This document shows positions 1-9,639 of a stretch of DNA of 64,000 nt, one piece after another. This stretch comes from Castanea sativa (taxonomy: Eukaryota; Streptophyta; Magnoliopsida; Fagales; Fagaceae). Each line of letters opens with the position of its first letter. Position 1 is the first letter of the stretch. Below the pieces are notes generated by a model that was not told the DNA's origin, ran no database searches, and saw only the letters and a list, made by a program, of their open reading frames with translations. The position numbers and the translations under genes are program-made. Where the stretch lies: assembly GCF_040712315.1 (NCBI RefSeq), contig NC_134024.1, positions 3,557,158 to 3,621,157 of the forward strand, written 5' to 3'.

Positions 1-85
1 AAACATCTTCTCTTTCTCTCTCTCCCTAACTCACCACAAAATTAAAATACTATTTTTTTATTGTTTTGGGTTATATATTTTAGAG

Positions 86-254
86 AAATGTTAACGAATA
101 TTCTTAGGGCATTGGTTAATAATCTATTTAAAGAAAGTTTTTATGGGAAAAGAAAAAAAATAATTAATGTTTTAACAGCTTTTTTCATTTCCTATAAAAG
201 TAGTGTCCTAAAATGGATTGTTAACCAATACCCTAAGAGCACTCGTTAGTATTA
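86..254. mobile_element. MITE with ~35-bp imperfect terminal inverted repeats
   Basis: The left end (about 86-123) and the reverse complement of the right end (about 214-254) share the core TTAGGG[CT]ATTGGTTAA and, outside it, TAACGA near each tip. Between the arms is about 90 bp of A/T-rich sequence without a frame. Size and structure fit a non-autonomous DNA transposon. I could not fix the exact tips or a target duplication, so no superfamily is assigned. The sequence around it (1-85, 255-436) shows nothing recognisable. Confidence 0.6.
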
Positions 255-436
255 CGTAGATATATTATTTTAATGTGTTGTATAGGAATATAAAAGTTGA
301 GATGTTGAGTGTATTATAAAATAATATGGTATGATAAATAAAGTAGTTTGTGAGACGGTAAAATTAGTTATTTTGTGGAAACCAGTGCTTAGCGCACTAA
401 ATAATTATCTATGATTTCTTGAAAGTTGAAACTTTT

Positions 437-681
437 TTAAACAAAACAATTCATTATCCCAACTGGGATATGTCACAATCACAAATACCTTTTATTTTTT
501 TTTAGGCAAAACCAAAGTCAAACCAAAAAAAAAAAACAAATAACGTGATTTCATTAAAAAAAGGCAAAAAAAAAAAAAAATCAAAACCCATCACACATAT
601 TAACAATTCAGATCATACTAAACAACAAAAACATAAAAAAATAAAATAAAATAACTTTGCAAGGTGTATTGGTATACCTAT
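437..681 (-). other. Start of intron 1 of the left OPR gene copy
   Basis: This stretch aligns by eye with 33587-33820, the beginning of intron 1 of the intact OPR gene. Shared landmarks are TTCATTATCCCAACTGGGAT, ACCCATCACACAT, CAATTCAGATCATACTAAA and GGTGTATTGGTATACCTAT. Read on the minus strand it is the intron just downstream of exon 1, but the 8.65-kb retrotransposon now separates it from that exon (9336-9406). The remaining exons would lie left of position 1 and cannot be judged. Confidence 0.8.
677..681. repeat. Left target-site duplication CCTAT of the LTR retrotransposon
   Basis: CCTAT stands directly before the TGTGGGGAG start of the 5' LTR and again directly after the CTTACA end of the 3' LTR (9335-9339). 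The paralogous unoccupied site in the intact OPR gene has a single copy in GTATACCTATGGGA (about 33812-33825), which confirms both element borders. Confidence 0.93.
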
Positions 682-1373
682 TGTGGGGAGTAAAAGGACC
701 TGAATGGGCATATAGGCCTTTGGACTGTAGCATAGAGGGCCGACCTACTCCAGAATTAAACTCTACAAATTGGCCCATACGCCGAGGATCCGAGGGTACA
801 GCCGAGAGCGAGCTTTTCCTCGGACAGAGTCAAGAAAACTCAAGACTTCATTATGAAGGTCAAGGCAACTCTCGAAAGACTAATGGTTAAAAGGGGACAC
901 CCTGAACCTTCTAGATGCACCAGTGTTAAAGAAAATATCAAGTGCAAAGGCTGCCACCTCCGCATTAAAGGCTCTGCACCTACCTCCCTGGCCGCATTAA
1001 TGGGGAAGTGACCCCTGAACGGTAGGGCTGAAACTTCTAGTCACTGTCCAAAAAGTACCAGAGAAGGAAGTATTTAAAGGGGGTGGAGGCCAAAGAAGGG
1101 GGGGGGGAGCAAAAAAAGAAAAGAAACTAAGAGTTGTAACTTCTAAGGAAGAAATATCAATAATACAGAAGTGGTCCTCGGCTTACGTCCGAGGAGGCCT
1201 TTTTTTCAGTTATCTTTTGTTATTTTCATGTGTTTGTAACTCTTAGCCCGTATTAAGTTTTCAGCACTTCTAATCTAGGTTACAAGCCCACGCTCTACAA
1301 ATTTTATTGTCTAAGGCTCATTGGGCTTGAGCCCGTAGTTGTCTTTGGGTCCAGGTGCAATTGTGCACTTACA
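682..1373 (+). repeat. 5' LTR
   Basis: It starts TGTGGGGAGTAAAAGG and ends GTGCACTTACA, and matches 8638-9334 almost throughout. A TATA-like TATTTAAA lies at 1071-1078, followed by a G-rich and A-rich tract, a plausible U3/R promoter. The segment CCTCGGCTTACGTCCGAGG near 1176-1194 is an inverted repeat able to form a stem and is preserved in both LTRs. Confidence 0.95.
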
Positions 1374-1375
1374 AT

Positions 1376-1391
1376 TGGCGCCGTCTGTGGC
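1376..1391 (+). other. Primer binding site
   Basis: TGGCGCCGTCTGTGGC begins two bases after the 5' LTR. Its first eight bases, TGGCGCCG, match the 3' end expected for a tRNA-Asp type primer, but the rest is not a clean tRNA match, so the primer identity is tentative. Confidence 0.65.
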
Positions 1392-1420
1392 GAATCTAGT
1401 CTAGAAGGAGTTGGGATACT

Positions 1421-3379
1421 ATGGCAGGCTTGGATTCTCACCATGCAGAGTCACAGGGATCACAGCCGGAGGATCTTTTCGAGCGTCTTGAGCGTCGAAG
1501 GGATCGTGAGGGAAGCGTCCATACAGAATACCCCGGGGCTAGCCATACTCATGGTGGGGGTAGCACCACCCATGAGGATGGAGCTAAAGCCATGCAGAAG
1601 GAGATTAATCGTTTGAAGAGAAAGTTACGCCGCGCCAGACACAGGTCTTCACCATCCTCATCTAATCCTTCCTTAGAGGAGGTACGGGGAGGTAGCTACA
1701 GCTCAAGATCATGCTCACCCCCCAGTGCAGTGTCCTCTGGAGAGGAGGATGACCAGCCAGCTCGCAGACGCAAGAAGGTTCCTTCCAGGGGCTTAGGGAA
1801 CGATGCTATGAGTCGGGCGTTGCACCAACTCTCCAAATCTCCGTTTTCACGGAGGATTGAGAAGGGGAGGCTCCCCAGGAGGTTTACTCAACTCACCTTT
1901 ACCATCTACAATGGCCGGACTGATCCGGTGGAGCACGTGAGTCATTTCAACCAAAGGATGGCGGTGCACTCTCACAACGAGACCCTGATGTGTAAAGTTT
2001 TCCCCTCTAGCTTGGGACCTGTTGCTATGAGGTGGTTCAACGGCCTTAAATCGGGGTCTATAGGTTCGTTTGGGGAGCTTACTAGAGCATTCGCTTCGCG
2101 GTTCATTACGTGTAGCAGAGTACCTCGGCCATTGGATTCGCTGTTATCCATGACCATGAGGGAAGGGGAGATGTTGAAAGCATACTCCGACCGTTACTGG
2201 GAGATGTTTAATGAAATAGATGGCGACTTTGATGAGGTGGCGCTCAATACCTTTAAGGTAGGTCTTCCTACTGATCACGACCTGAGAAAGTCTTTGACTA
2301 AAAAGCCCGTCCGTAGCGTACGTCGCCTCATGGACCGTATTGACGAGTACAAGAGAGTGGAGGAGGACCAACAGCAAGGAAAGGGTAAGGAGAAGGTTAT
2401 CCCTCAGGAGAGAAGGGATTTCAGGTCGGACAGGTACCACAATAACAAGCCGAGGAGAGATTACGTTGGGCAGTTCGGCCCGGCAGCACCTCAGGCCGTG
2501 AACACTGTGTTCCGAGAACCAGTACATCAGTTGCTGGAGAAAGTTCGTAAGGAACCCTTCTTCAAATGGCCTGGTAAGATGGCGGGAGATCCTGTGAAGA
2601 GGAATCAGAACCTCTTCTGCCAATACCATCAGGATGTGGGCCACACTACCAAGAATTGTCGGACACTTTGGAACCACCTAGAGCAGCTTGTCAGTGAAGG
2701 AAAACTGAAGCAGCACTTGTGCCAACCTAGCGGGCAGGGCAGTCAATCTGGCTCAAACAATCAGAGGAATAATTCATCTCGGCCGGCGTTAGGAACAATT
2801 AATGTTATTTTTGCTGCACCTGGCAGGACCGGCTCGGCTCCCACCAGGGTGATGGTAAATTTGCCCGTTTTGGGATTTTCCGATGAGGATAAGGTAGGGA
2901 CTATCCAACCCCATGACGATGCTCTTGTAGTTACGCTGAGGATAGGAAATTATGATGTGAGGAGGGTGATGATAGATCAAGGTAGCGGCGTATATATTTC
3001 GTACCCTAATCTATTTAAGGGGTTAAGATTGAAGCTGGAAGATCTTACTCCTTATGACTCGCCACTTATAAGTTTCGAAGGGAGAGCCGTTATGCCGAAG
3101 GGACAGATCTGTTTGCCCGTTCAATCCGGCTCAGAAACGGTTGAGGTGGATTTCATTGTGGTTGACGCGTACTCTCCATATACAGCCATCCTCGCCAGGC
3201 CATGGCTGCACGCTCTTGGAGCTGTCTCCTCTACCTTGCATGTTAAGGTTAAGTTCCCCTCGGGGGAATGTGTTGAAGAAATCCTCGGCAGCCAATCGGT
3301 GGCCAGGCAATGCATATCGGCTGCAGTGCTGCACCAGACGGAAGCCGAGTCTTCGGCTTCAATCACCAAAGACTTATAG
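1421..3379 (+). CDS. Retrotransposon gag-protease polyprotein (652 aa up to first stop)
   Basis: The ATG at 1421 lies 47 bases after the 5' LTR. The N-terminus is charged and R/S-rich, with a basic RLKRKLRRARH stretch. The central part (about residues 155-315) is a retrotransposon gag capsid domain, including the MRWFNGL motif and the YSDRYWEMFNEI region. A zinc-knuckle-like C-X2-H-X4-H-X4-C lies at residues 400-413. A retropepsin-like domain follows; its active site reads D519-Q-G-S where D-[ST]-G is usual, which may weaken or abolish protease activity. The frame stops at a TAG (3377-3379), then continues in the same phase into pol, so this stop probably truncates a once continuous gag-pol. 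Product role: particle assembly and polyprotein cleavage. Confidence 0.85.
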   Translation: MAGLDSHHAESQGSQPEDLFERLERRRDREGSVHTEYPGASHTHGGGSTTHEDGAKAMQKEINRLKRKLRRARHRSSPSSSNPSLEEVRGGSYSSRSCSPPSAVSSGEEDDQPARRRKKVPSRGLGNDAMSRALHQLSKSPFSRRIEKGRLPRRFTQLTFTIYNGRTDPVEHVSHFNQRMAVHSHNETLMCKVFPSSLGPVAMRWFNGLKSGSIGSFGELTRAFASRFITCSRVPRPLDSLLSMTMREGEMLKAYSDRYWEMFNEIDGDFDEVALNTFKVGLPTDHDLRKSLTKKPVRSVRRLMDRIDEYKRVEEDQQQGKGKEKVIPQERRDFRSDRYHNNKPRRDYVGQFGPAAPQAVNTVFREPVHQLLEKVRKEPFFKWPGKMAGDPVKRNQNLFCQYHQDVGHTTKNCRTLWNHLEQLVSEGKLKQHLCQPSGQGSQSGSNNQRNNSSRPALGTINVIFAAPGRTGSAPTRVMVNLPVLGFSDEDKVGTIQPHDDALVVTLRIGNYDVRRVMIDQGSGVYISYPNLFKGLRLKLEDLTPYDSPLISFEGRAVMPKGQICLPVQSGSETVEVDFIVVDAYSPYTAILARPWLHALGAVSSTLHVKVKFPSGECVEEILGSQSVARQCISAAVLHQTEAESSASITKDL

Positions 3380-6130
3380 CAGTTAACAGCTCCTGATGCA
3401 TCTGGAATGATGACAGGAGAGGAGGCTCATTGTGAGGAGTTAGAGAAATTTTTGATAGCCGATAATCCAGAGAGGTTCTTCCAAATCGACATACGTTTGC
3501 CACACCAGGAGAAGATGGAGTTGTTGGAATTTCTGAAGGACAATATTGATGTTTTTGCGTGAGATCCGTATGAGGCCCCAGGTGTAGATCCGAGCTTCAT
3601 TTGCCATCGTTTGAATGTCAACACTGCCATTGTTCCGAGAAGGCAGCCACCTCGGCATTCTTCCAAAGAACATTCCGAGGCTGTAAAGGAAGAGGTGCTC
3701 AAACTTAAGAGGGCTGGGGCTATTAAAGAAGTTTTCTACTCCGAATGGTTGGCGCATACGGTTGTTAAAAAGAAGAATGGAACGTGGAGAGTATGTGTGG
3801 AATTCACAGATTTGAACAAAACCTGCCCCAAGGACTCGTTCCCAATGCCGCGTATTGACCAACTGGTGGATGCCACTGTCGGACATCCTTGAATGAGTTT
3901 TTTGGATGCTTTCCAGGGTTACCATCAGATTCCATTAGCATTGGAGGATCAAGAGAAGACTGCTTTCATTACTCCAACAGGTAACTACCACTATAAGGTC
4001 ATGCCATTCGGGTTGAAGAATGCTGAGGCTACCTACCAAAGAATGATAACCAGAATGTTTGAACAGCAACTAGGGAAGACTATTGAGGTGTACGTAGATG
4101 ATATGGTGGTGAAGAGCAAAACAATACCTTCACACGTTAAAGATCTAGCCGACACCTTCCAGGTGCTAAGAAAGTACAAGTTGCGCCTTAACGCCTCAAA
4201 GTGCTCTTTTGGCTTGGGGTCCAGAAAGTTTTTGGGGTACATGATTACTCACAGAGGCATAGAGGTGAACCTAGCGCAGGTCAAGGCTATTCAGGATTTG
4301 CAGCCGCCTCGGAACCCAAAAGAGATCTAGAAATTGACCGGAATGATTGCTGCATTGAATAGGTTTATCTCTCGGTCAGCTGACCGATGCCGTCCTTTCT
4401 TCCAATTGTTGAATAAATGGAAAGGCTTTCAATGGACCGAGGACTGCGTGTTAGCTTTCCAGCAGCTCAAGCAATATCTTTCTCGGCCACCCATCTTGTC
4501 TCGCCCCGAGGCGGATGAGGTCTTGTTTGCTTATCTGGCAGTGGCCGTCCACGCGGTCAGCTTGGTCCTTATAAGGAACGAAAGCGGGGTGCAAAGACCG
4601 GTCTACTATGTTAGTAAGTCTTTGAATGAGGCCGAGGTGCGCTATCTGCTCTTGGAGAAAGCACTTCTGGCCATAGTTCACGCCACGCGCAAGCTTCCTC
4701 ATTATTTTCAGTCTCACACCGTGGTGGTTCTGACCCAATTGCCTCTCAAGGCGGTGTTACGCAGCGCCGATTACTCTGGTAGGGTGGCAAAGTGGGGAAC
4801 CATTTTAGGGGCTTTTGACGTTAAATACAAGCCTCGCACCTCGGTGAAGGGTCAGGTCCTCGCTGACTTGGTGGCAGAGTTTACTGAACCATTGCTAGAA
4901 GAAACTCTAAAAGAAGCACACATGGATGGAAAATCAGTTGGAGTGATCACGGCCGCAGTGCCTTCGACTTGGAAAGTGCATGTGGATGGGGCTGCTAATC
5001 AGAGAGGGTCTAGTGTTGGACTTGTTCTAATGTCCCCTGAGGGAATTGTCTTCGAAAAATATTTGAGATTGGCATTCTCGGCTACTAACAATGAGGCTGA
5101 ATATGAAGCAGTCTTGGTAGGTATGCAGATGGTACGTAGGATGGGTGGAAAGGAAATCCATGTGTTCTCGGACTCTCAGTTAGTGGTCGGCCAAGTTATG
5201 GGGACCGTGGAGGCTAGAGACCCCAGAATGCAGGAATATTTGGCCCAGGTCAAGCGTCAGCAAGTTGAATTTGACTCCTTCATCTTAGCTCATATTTCTA
5301 GGAGTGCAAACACCCATGCAGATTCTTTGGCTACGTTGGCGATGTCCTCGGCTCAGGACTTGCCCAAGGTTATCCTCGTGGAGGATTTGTTGGAGCCAAC
5401 TCTTACCGTTGTCAGCACAGTTCACATTCATCTGATAAGGCCTGGACCTAGTTGGATCGACCCAGTTATGTCTTTTCTTAAGAATGATATCCTTCTTGAG
5501 GACAAATCTGAAGCAGAAAAGATACGTTGAAAGGCGCCACATTTTTGGTTGTCCGAGAACCAGAAGCTGTACAAACGATCCTTCTTAGGACCATACTTGT
5601 TGTGTGTGCACCCTGAATCAACGGAAGCATTACTGGAGGAACTGCATGAGGGGATTTGTGGAAGCCACACTGGGGGAAGGTCCTTAGCCCATAGAGCTCT
5701 GACTCAGGGTTATTGGTGGCCCAATATGCAGAGAGAGGCTCAGGATTATGCCAGAAAATGTGATCAATGCCAGAGGTTCGCCCCTAATATTCATCAACTT
5801 GGTGGGGTTCTTAACCCTCTCTCCAGTCCTTGGCCTTTTGCCCAGTGGGGATTGGACATAGTGGGGCCATTTTCGAGAGCTGCAAGAAACAAAAGATGGC
5901 TTCTTGTGGGAACAGACTATTTCACTAAATGGGTCGAGGCCGAGCCCTTAGCAAATATCAGAGATGTTGATTCCAAGAAGTTTGTCTGGAAAAATATTGT
6001 CACTAGATTTGGTATACCACACACACTTATCTCAGACAATGGCGTTCAATTTGACAACAAGGCCTTTAGGCAATATTGTGGTGACATGGGTATCATAAAT
6101 AGATACTCCACCCCGGCTTATCCTCAGAGC
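3380..6130 (+). pseudogene. Retrotransposon pol: RT, two RNase H domains, truncated integrase
   Basis: It is in the same reading phase as gag and broken by in-frame stops at 3559-3561 (TGA), 3890-3892 (TGA), 4328-4330 (TAG) and 5528-5530 (TGA). Reverse transcriptase keeps its YVDD box (4091-4102) and the FLGY region. A degenerate first RNase H follows (YVSK/LLLEKALLAIV region). A second RNase H (about 4970-5330) keeps the HVDGA, NEAEYEA, FSDSQ and HADSLA acidic positions, the archaeal-type domain known from Tat elements. Integrase has the CDQC zinc motif and the first two catalytic Asp (GLDIVGPF, ISDNGVQF). The third acidic residue is missing because coding ends at a deletion joint at 6130/6131, after which the sequence is the tail of the antisense gene. 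Confidence 0.92.
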
Positions 6131-8132
6131 GTGCCTGTTGGACTTGGGTGAGCTCGTCATCCTTTTGACGAAGGAGCTTACGCTGTCCCTCCACTTGGGT
6201 CTCCATCGTCTTTAGGCTGGCCTTGTCACCATCTCTCTCTCTTTTTAGATCGGCCAACCTTGATGTGAGCTTCCCATTCTCAGCTAGGGCCTGGCTTAAG
6301 GATTTTTCTGCCTCTTGCCTTAGTTCTTGCTCCATCCCAGCGCGCTTTCAAGAATCCTCCACGAACTTCTCAGCCGCGAAAACTTCTTGGATGGACTGCA
6401 AAAATGTTAAGAGGATAAATATGCTAAAGTATTTACAATTAAATATAAGGTACGAGGGCAAGGTGGAACTTACCAGAGCTAAACCCCTTTTTAACGAGAG
6501 GAACAGCTGCGGCTGGCTTATTTTCTCCAAGGTTTCCATGTCCTTGGGCAGCAGAAGAGGACGCTCCAGCACCTCGGCTAAGTGGTGGGCGTGGCCTTGT
6601 TGAACTGCCCTAATGCTGGAGTGGCAGGTAATGGGTGCGCCGTCCAGTCTCAAGTCAGGAGACCAGGTAGCTGGTGCTCGGCGCACCTCGGCCACATCTC
6701 TGATCTCCCCGCTTTCAACCGAGCGGGCGCGCCCTTTGCCCTTGTCCAACTTCTGCTGCTGGGCCGGCGCGGGCTGTTTCATTTTCTTTTGTTTTTCTCC
6801 TCCAGCCCCCTCGGCCTCCGCTTTCCTTTTCTTCTTTGGATCTTCGGCTAGAGGCTTAGGGTCGGTTGGAGGAGGAGGAGGTAGTGGTAAAGCCGGGGGA
6901 ACCTGGGACCCCCGTGTCCCCTTCTTCGCCACTCGTGCGCCTCTTGCGGTCATAAGGTCCTTTAGCTCGTCCATCTTTTCTTCAATGAAGCTGTCGTCTG
7001 GACGTGCTATCACTAGACCTTCTATCCCAGAGGCTTCGGCTGCTTCTTCTTCCTCGTCGGAAAGAACAACGAACGGGTTTCCGCGAGGTCGTGGGGAGTC
7101 CTTGAATTGGAATTGTTCTATCTCCTCGTCCAACGTGTTCGAAGAAGACACTCGCTCCTCTGGGACATCAATAGCCTGAGAGTGCACAGCGAGGGGAACT
7201 ACCGCTATGGGCTGTGTGCACAACACTGTATATGGGGCGTCAGGAATGTCGTGGTCGGCCAAAAAGTGGGGTCTAGCTACGTTAATTCTCCTACGCCTTC
7301 GGTCACCCGCGATTATGGCGTTCTCGATCTCCTGGAAGTCCGAGGAGACGGGATCGTACCCCGAAATCAAGTGGGCCGCTTTAAGTTGTAGGTCTCTGCT
7401 AACGAACACCTCGGAGCGTAGCACTCTATTCAAGTCTGCAACGTTGCAGTGGCTTAAGCGCGGGCGCACGTTTTGCTTATCTGCAAAAAAAAATATCCAA
7501 ATAAACAAACATGGTCAGAGGCGCAGAACATATAATAAAGTAAAGGTGTACGCTTGAGTAAATGCAAATGAACATTCCTAGATGATTTAGGGAGTTATGG
7601 GATGGGAAGTTAAATCCTAAGGTGTCGCACCTGGAACTCCCCACTCAACTGGGCAGTGGGGGCCGTCGTGCCAATTGCCAGAGACGATGAGGTAGTCATC
7701 CTTCATGCCTTTATTGGACTTGGGCAAACATGAGATCAACCTAACTACGCTGGAGCGGGATTTGATGTAGTAACCTACTCCAGTGAGTTTGTGGCATTCG
7801 TACATGAAGACGACATCATGCTAGGTGAGGTTCAGACCCATTTGCTCGTTTAGAGCGTCGACGCTACCCAAAACTCTAAAAACGTTTGGGGCGCACTGAT
7901 CGGGACACAACCGGTGGTTGCGGAGGTACTCCCTGGTTACAGGCTTCATTGGGAGGGTCATCCCACCTTCTACGAAGGCTACCATTGGGATGATAACCTC
8001 TCCAGCCTTCCTAGAACCGGCCACGGCTTCCGCCGGGCAATATTCTAAACCTACGTCGCTGGGAATACGATACTTGGCTCTAAAGCCTTCCATCCCAGCG
8101 GTGGTATCAACTAGACATTTAAACTTTCCCAT
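6131..8132 (-). pseudogene. Antisense gene of the Tat element (three exons, two stops, 3' truncated)
   Basis: Predicted exons: 8132-7631 (donor CAG|GTGCGA), 7480-6474 (acceptor TTTTTTGCAG, donor CTG|GTAAGT) and 6395-6131 (acceptor TTTTTGCAG, C-terminus lost at the deletion joint). Exon 1 starts MGKFKCLVDTTAG and encodes a globular region. Exon 2 has acidic patches, a proline-rich PPPPPP run and a lysine-rich KKKRK segment that may be a nuclear signal. Exon 3 is a strongly predicted coiled coil (E/K/Q/L heptads). In-frame stops lie at 7821-7823 (TAG) and 6348-6350 (TGA). Antisense ORFs in this position are known from Tat elements; their function is not established and I recognise no enzyme motif. 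It is interpreted as an element-encoded accessory protein, not a host gene, because it lies wholly inside the LTRs. Confidence 0.75.
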
Positions 8133-8637
8133 CGAAAAGGAACGAAAAACTATGTTCTAAGAGGGAGAACTGTTATAAGGGGAGCCGAGGACAGGGTCCA
8201 AGGAGAAAGGGTTCAGAGAAAAGAAATGAGAACTTACAAATTTCAAGTTGTGCAAATTTCCACGGATTTCTGCAGACAAAAGGTGATTGTTGATGTTTTG
8301 ATGGGATTAGCCTCTGGAGAAATAAATGAAGGCGCAGGTTCCCGAAGCATCACGACGTGCGGGAAGCGACCTCGAAATTGTATTTGTCCCGCCCAAATTT
8401 TCATGGAGTAACAAGAACCGTTAGATGCTCATCTCACCATTGAACGTGGGGGACAAGGTATAACTTACGGTAATAAATGTGCGCGTTTTTGAAAATAAAA
8501 CCGCCAAGTGGCATCCTCTAGAACGCAAACGATCTTCACACGTGTAGTTATTTACAGAATGTGTGGGGAGAGTTTTCGTTGGATCAAAACCCTATTTTTC
8601 TCCTCGGATGATTAAAAATAGAGTTTTGAGGGGCTAT
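8133..8637. other. 3' non-coding part of the element, polypurine tract
   Basis: There is no ORF. On the minus strand this is the leader side of the antisense gene and would hold its promoter; I see no clear TATA box. The purine-rich GAGTTTTGAGGGG just before the 3' LTR (about 8621-8633) is the likely polypurine tract. Confidence 0.6.
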
Positions 8638-9334
8638 TGTGGGGAGTAAAAGGACCTGAATGGGCATATGGGCCTTTGGACTGTAGCATGGAGGGTCAAC
8701 CTACTCTAGAATAAAACTCTTCAAATTGGCCCATACGCCGAGGATCCGAGGGTACAGCCGAGAGCGAGCTTCTCCTCGGACAGAGTCAAGAAAACTCAAG
8801 ACTTCATTATGAAGGTCAAGGCAACTCTCGAAAGACTAATGGTTAAAAGGGGACACCCTGAACCTTCTAGATGCACCAGTGTTAAAGAAAATATCAAGTG
8901 CAAAGGCTGCCACCTCCGCATTAAAGGCTCTGCACCTACCTCCCTGGCCGCATTAATGGAGAAGTGACCCCTGAACGGTAGGGCTGAAACTTCTAGTCAT
9001 TGTCCAAAAAGTATCAAGGAATGAAGTATTTAAGGGGGGTGGAGGCCAGAGAAGGGGGGGGGGGGGAGCAAAAAAAGAAAAGAAACTAAGAGTTGTAACT
9101 TCTAAGGAAAAAATATCAATAATACAGAAGTGGTTCTCGGCTTACGTCCGAGGAGGCCTTTTTTTTCAGTTATCTTTTGTTATTTTCATGTGTTTGTAAC
9201 TCTTAGCCCGTTATTAAGTTTTCAGCACTTCTAATCTAGGTTACAAGCCCACGCTCTACAAATTTTATTGTCTAAGGCTCATTGGGCCTGAACCCGTAGT
9301 TGTCTTTGGGTCCAGGTGTAATTGTGCACTTACA
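8638..9334 (+). repeat. 3' LTR
   Basis: It matches the 5' LTR, starting TGTGGGGAGTAAAAGG and ending GTGCACTTACA. It is 697 bp against 692 bp, the difference being mostly homopolymer length (G-run near 9055, T-run near 9160). Most substitutions by eye are transitions. Confidence 0.95.
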
Positions 9335-9339
9335 CCTAT
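9335..9339. repeat. Right target-site duplication CCTAT
   Basis: It is identical to 677-681. On the minus strand it reads ATAGG and straddles the OPR exon 1 / intron 1 border (ATAG|G). Confidence 0.93.
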
Positions 9340-9406
9340 GGGAAAGGTTGAACTTGCCCAGTTTGTAAGGAGTAAGAAGAGGAATGGTGGGAGCTTCAGC
9401 AGCCAT
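9336..9406 (-). CDS. Exon 1 of a second OPR gene (rest outside window)
   Basis: On the minus strand ATG at 9406 opens a 71-nt exon encoding MAAEAPTIPLLTPYKLGKFN followed by LSH and the first two bases of Arg. It is the same length as exon 1 of the intact OPR gene, with K for R at residue 18. It ends CATAG. The original intron GTATACC was replaced by the LTR insertion; the base left by the target duplication plus the LTR terminus gives CATAG|GTGTAAGTG, which still begins with GT. In the intact gene exon 2 lies 2.7 kb downstream; here only about 0.68 kb of intron is inside the window, so exons 2-5 would be left of position 1. Whether the gene is alive cannot be told from this sequence. Confidence 0.82.
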
Positions 9407-9494
9407 TTTCAATGATTCTATTATATTCTTTCCTGTTGAATGCTAATACTTTGCTTCTGTTCCTGATTTCAGACAAAAGTGGGAATGAAATGGG

Positions 9495-9502
9495 TATTTA
9501 TA
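9495..9502 (-). promoter_or_regulatory. TATA box of the left OPR copy
   Basis: TATAAATA on the minus strand, about 90 bases upstream of the ATG at 9406. The same box in the same surroundings (ATGGGTATTTATAGA on the plus strand) precedes the intact OPR gene, so promoter and leader were duplicated with exon 1. Homology to the other copy fades beyond about 9640. Confidence 0.65.
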
Positions 9503-9639
9503 GATTTGTGTCCCAAAAAAAAAAAAAAAAGACAACGTCTCACAATAAGCTAGCAGGATGGTTCCAATTGGACAATGATGTTTGCTTTAAAATGGTATTC
9601 ATAATGATGTCTGTGCTGACGTTTGGAAATACGTGGCTG

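Larger units (their letters stand above)
682..9334 (+). mobile_element. Full-length Ty3/gypsy LTR retrotransposon, Tat-type, inactive
   Basis: The 8,653-bp element has two near-identical LTRs (TG...CA), a primer binding site, gag-protease, pol in the order protease-RT-RNase H-second RNase H-integrase, and an antisense gene between pol and the 3' LTR. An extra RNase H and an antisense 3' ORF are known traits of the Tat lineage (Retand/Grande/Ogre relatives), so I assign it there. The two LTRs differ at roughly 20-25 positions, meaning an insertion that is neither brand new nor ancient. It is inactive: pol has several in-frame stops and integrase lacks its C-terminal part through an internal deletion at 6130/6131. 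Confidence 0.95.

Noticed and set aside
6348..8132. Host gene on the minus strand
   Set aside because: It lies wholly between the LTRs of one element and matches the known position of antisense ORFs in Tat elements.
9336..9406. Calling the left OPR copy a pseudogene
   Set aside because: Exon 1, the TATA box and a GT donor are intact, and the other exons would lie outside the window, so inactivity cannot be claimed.
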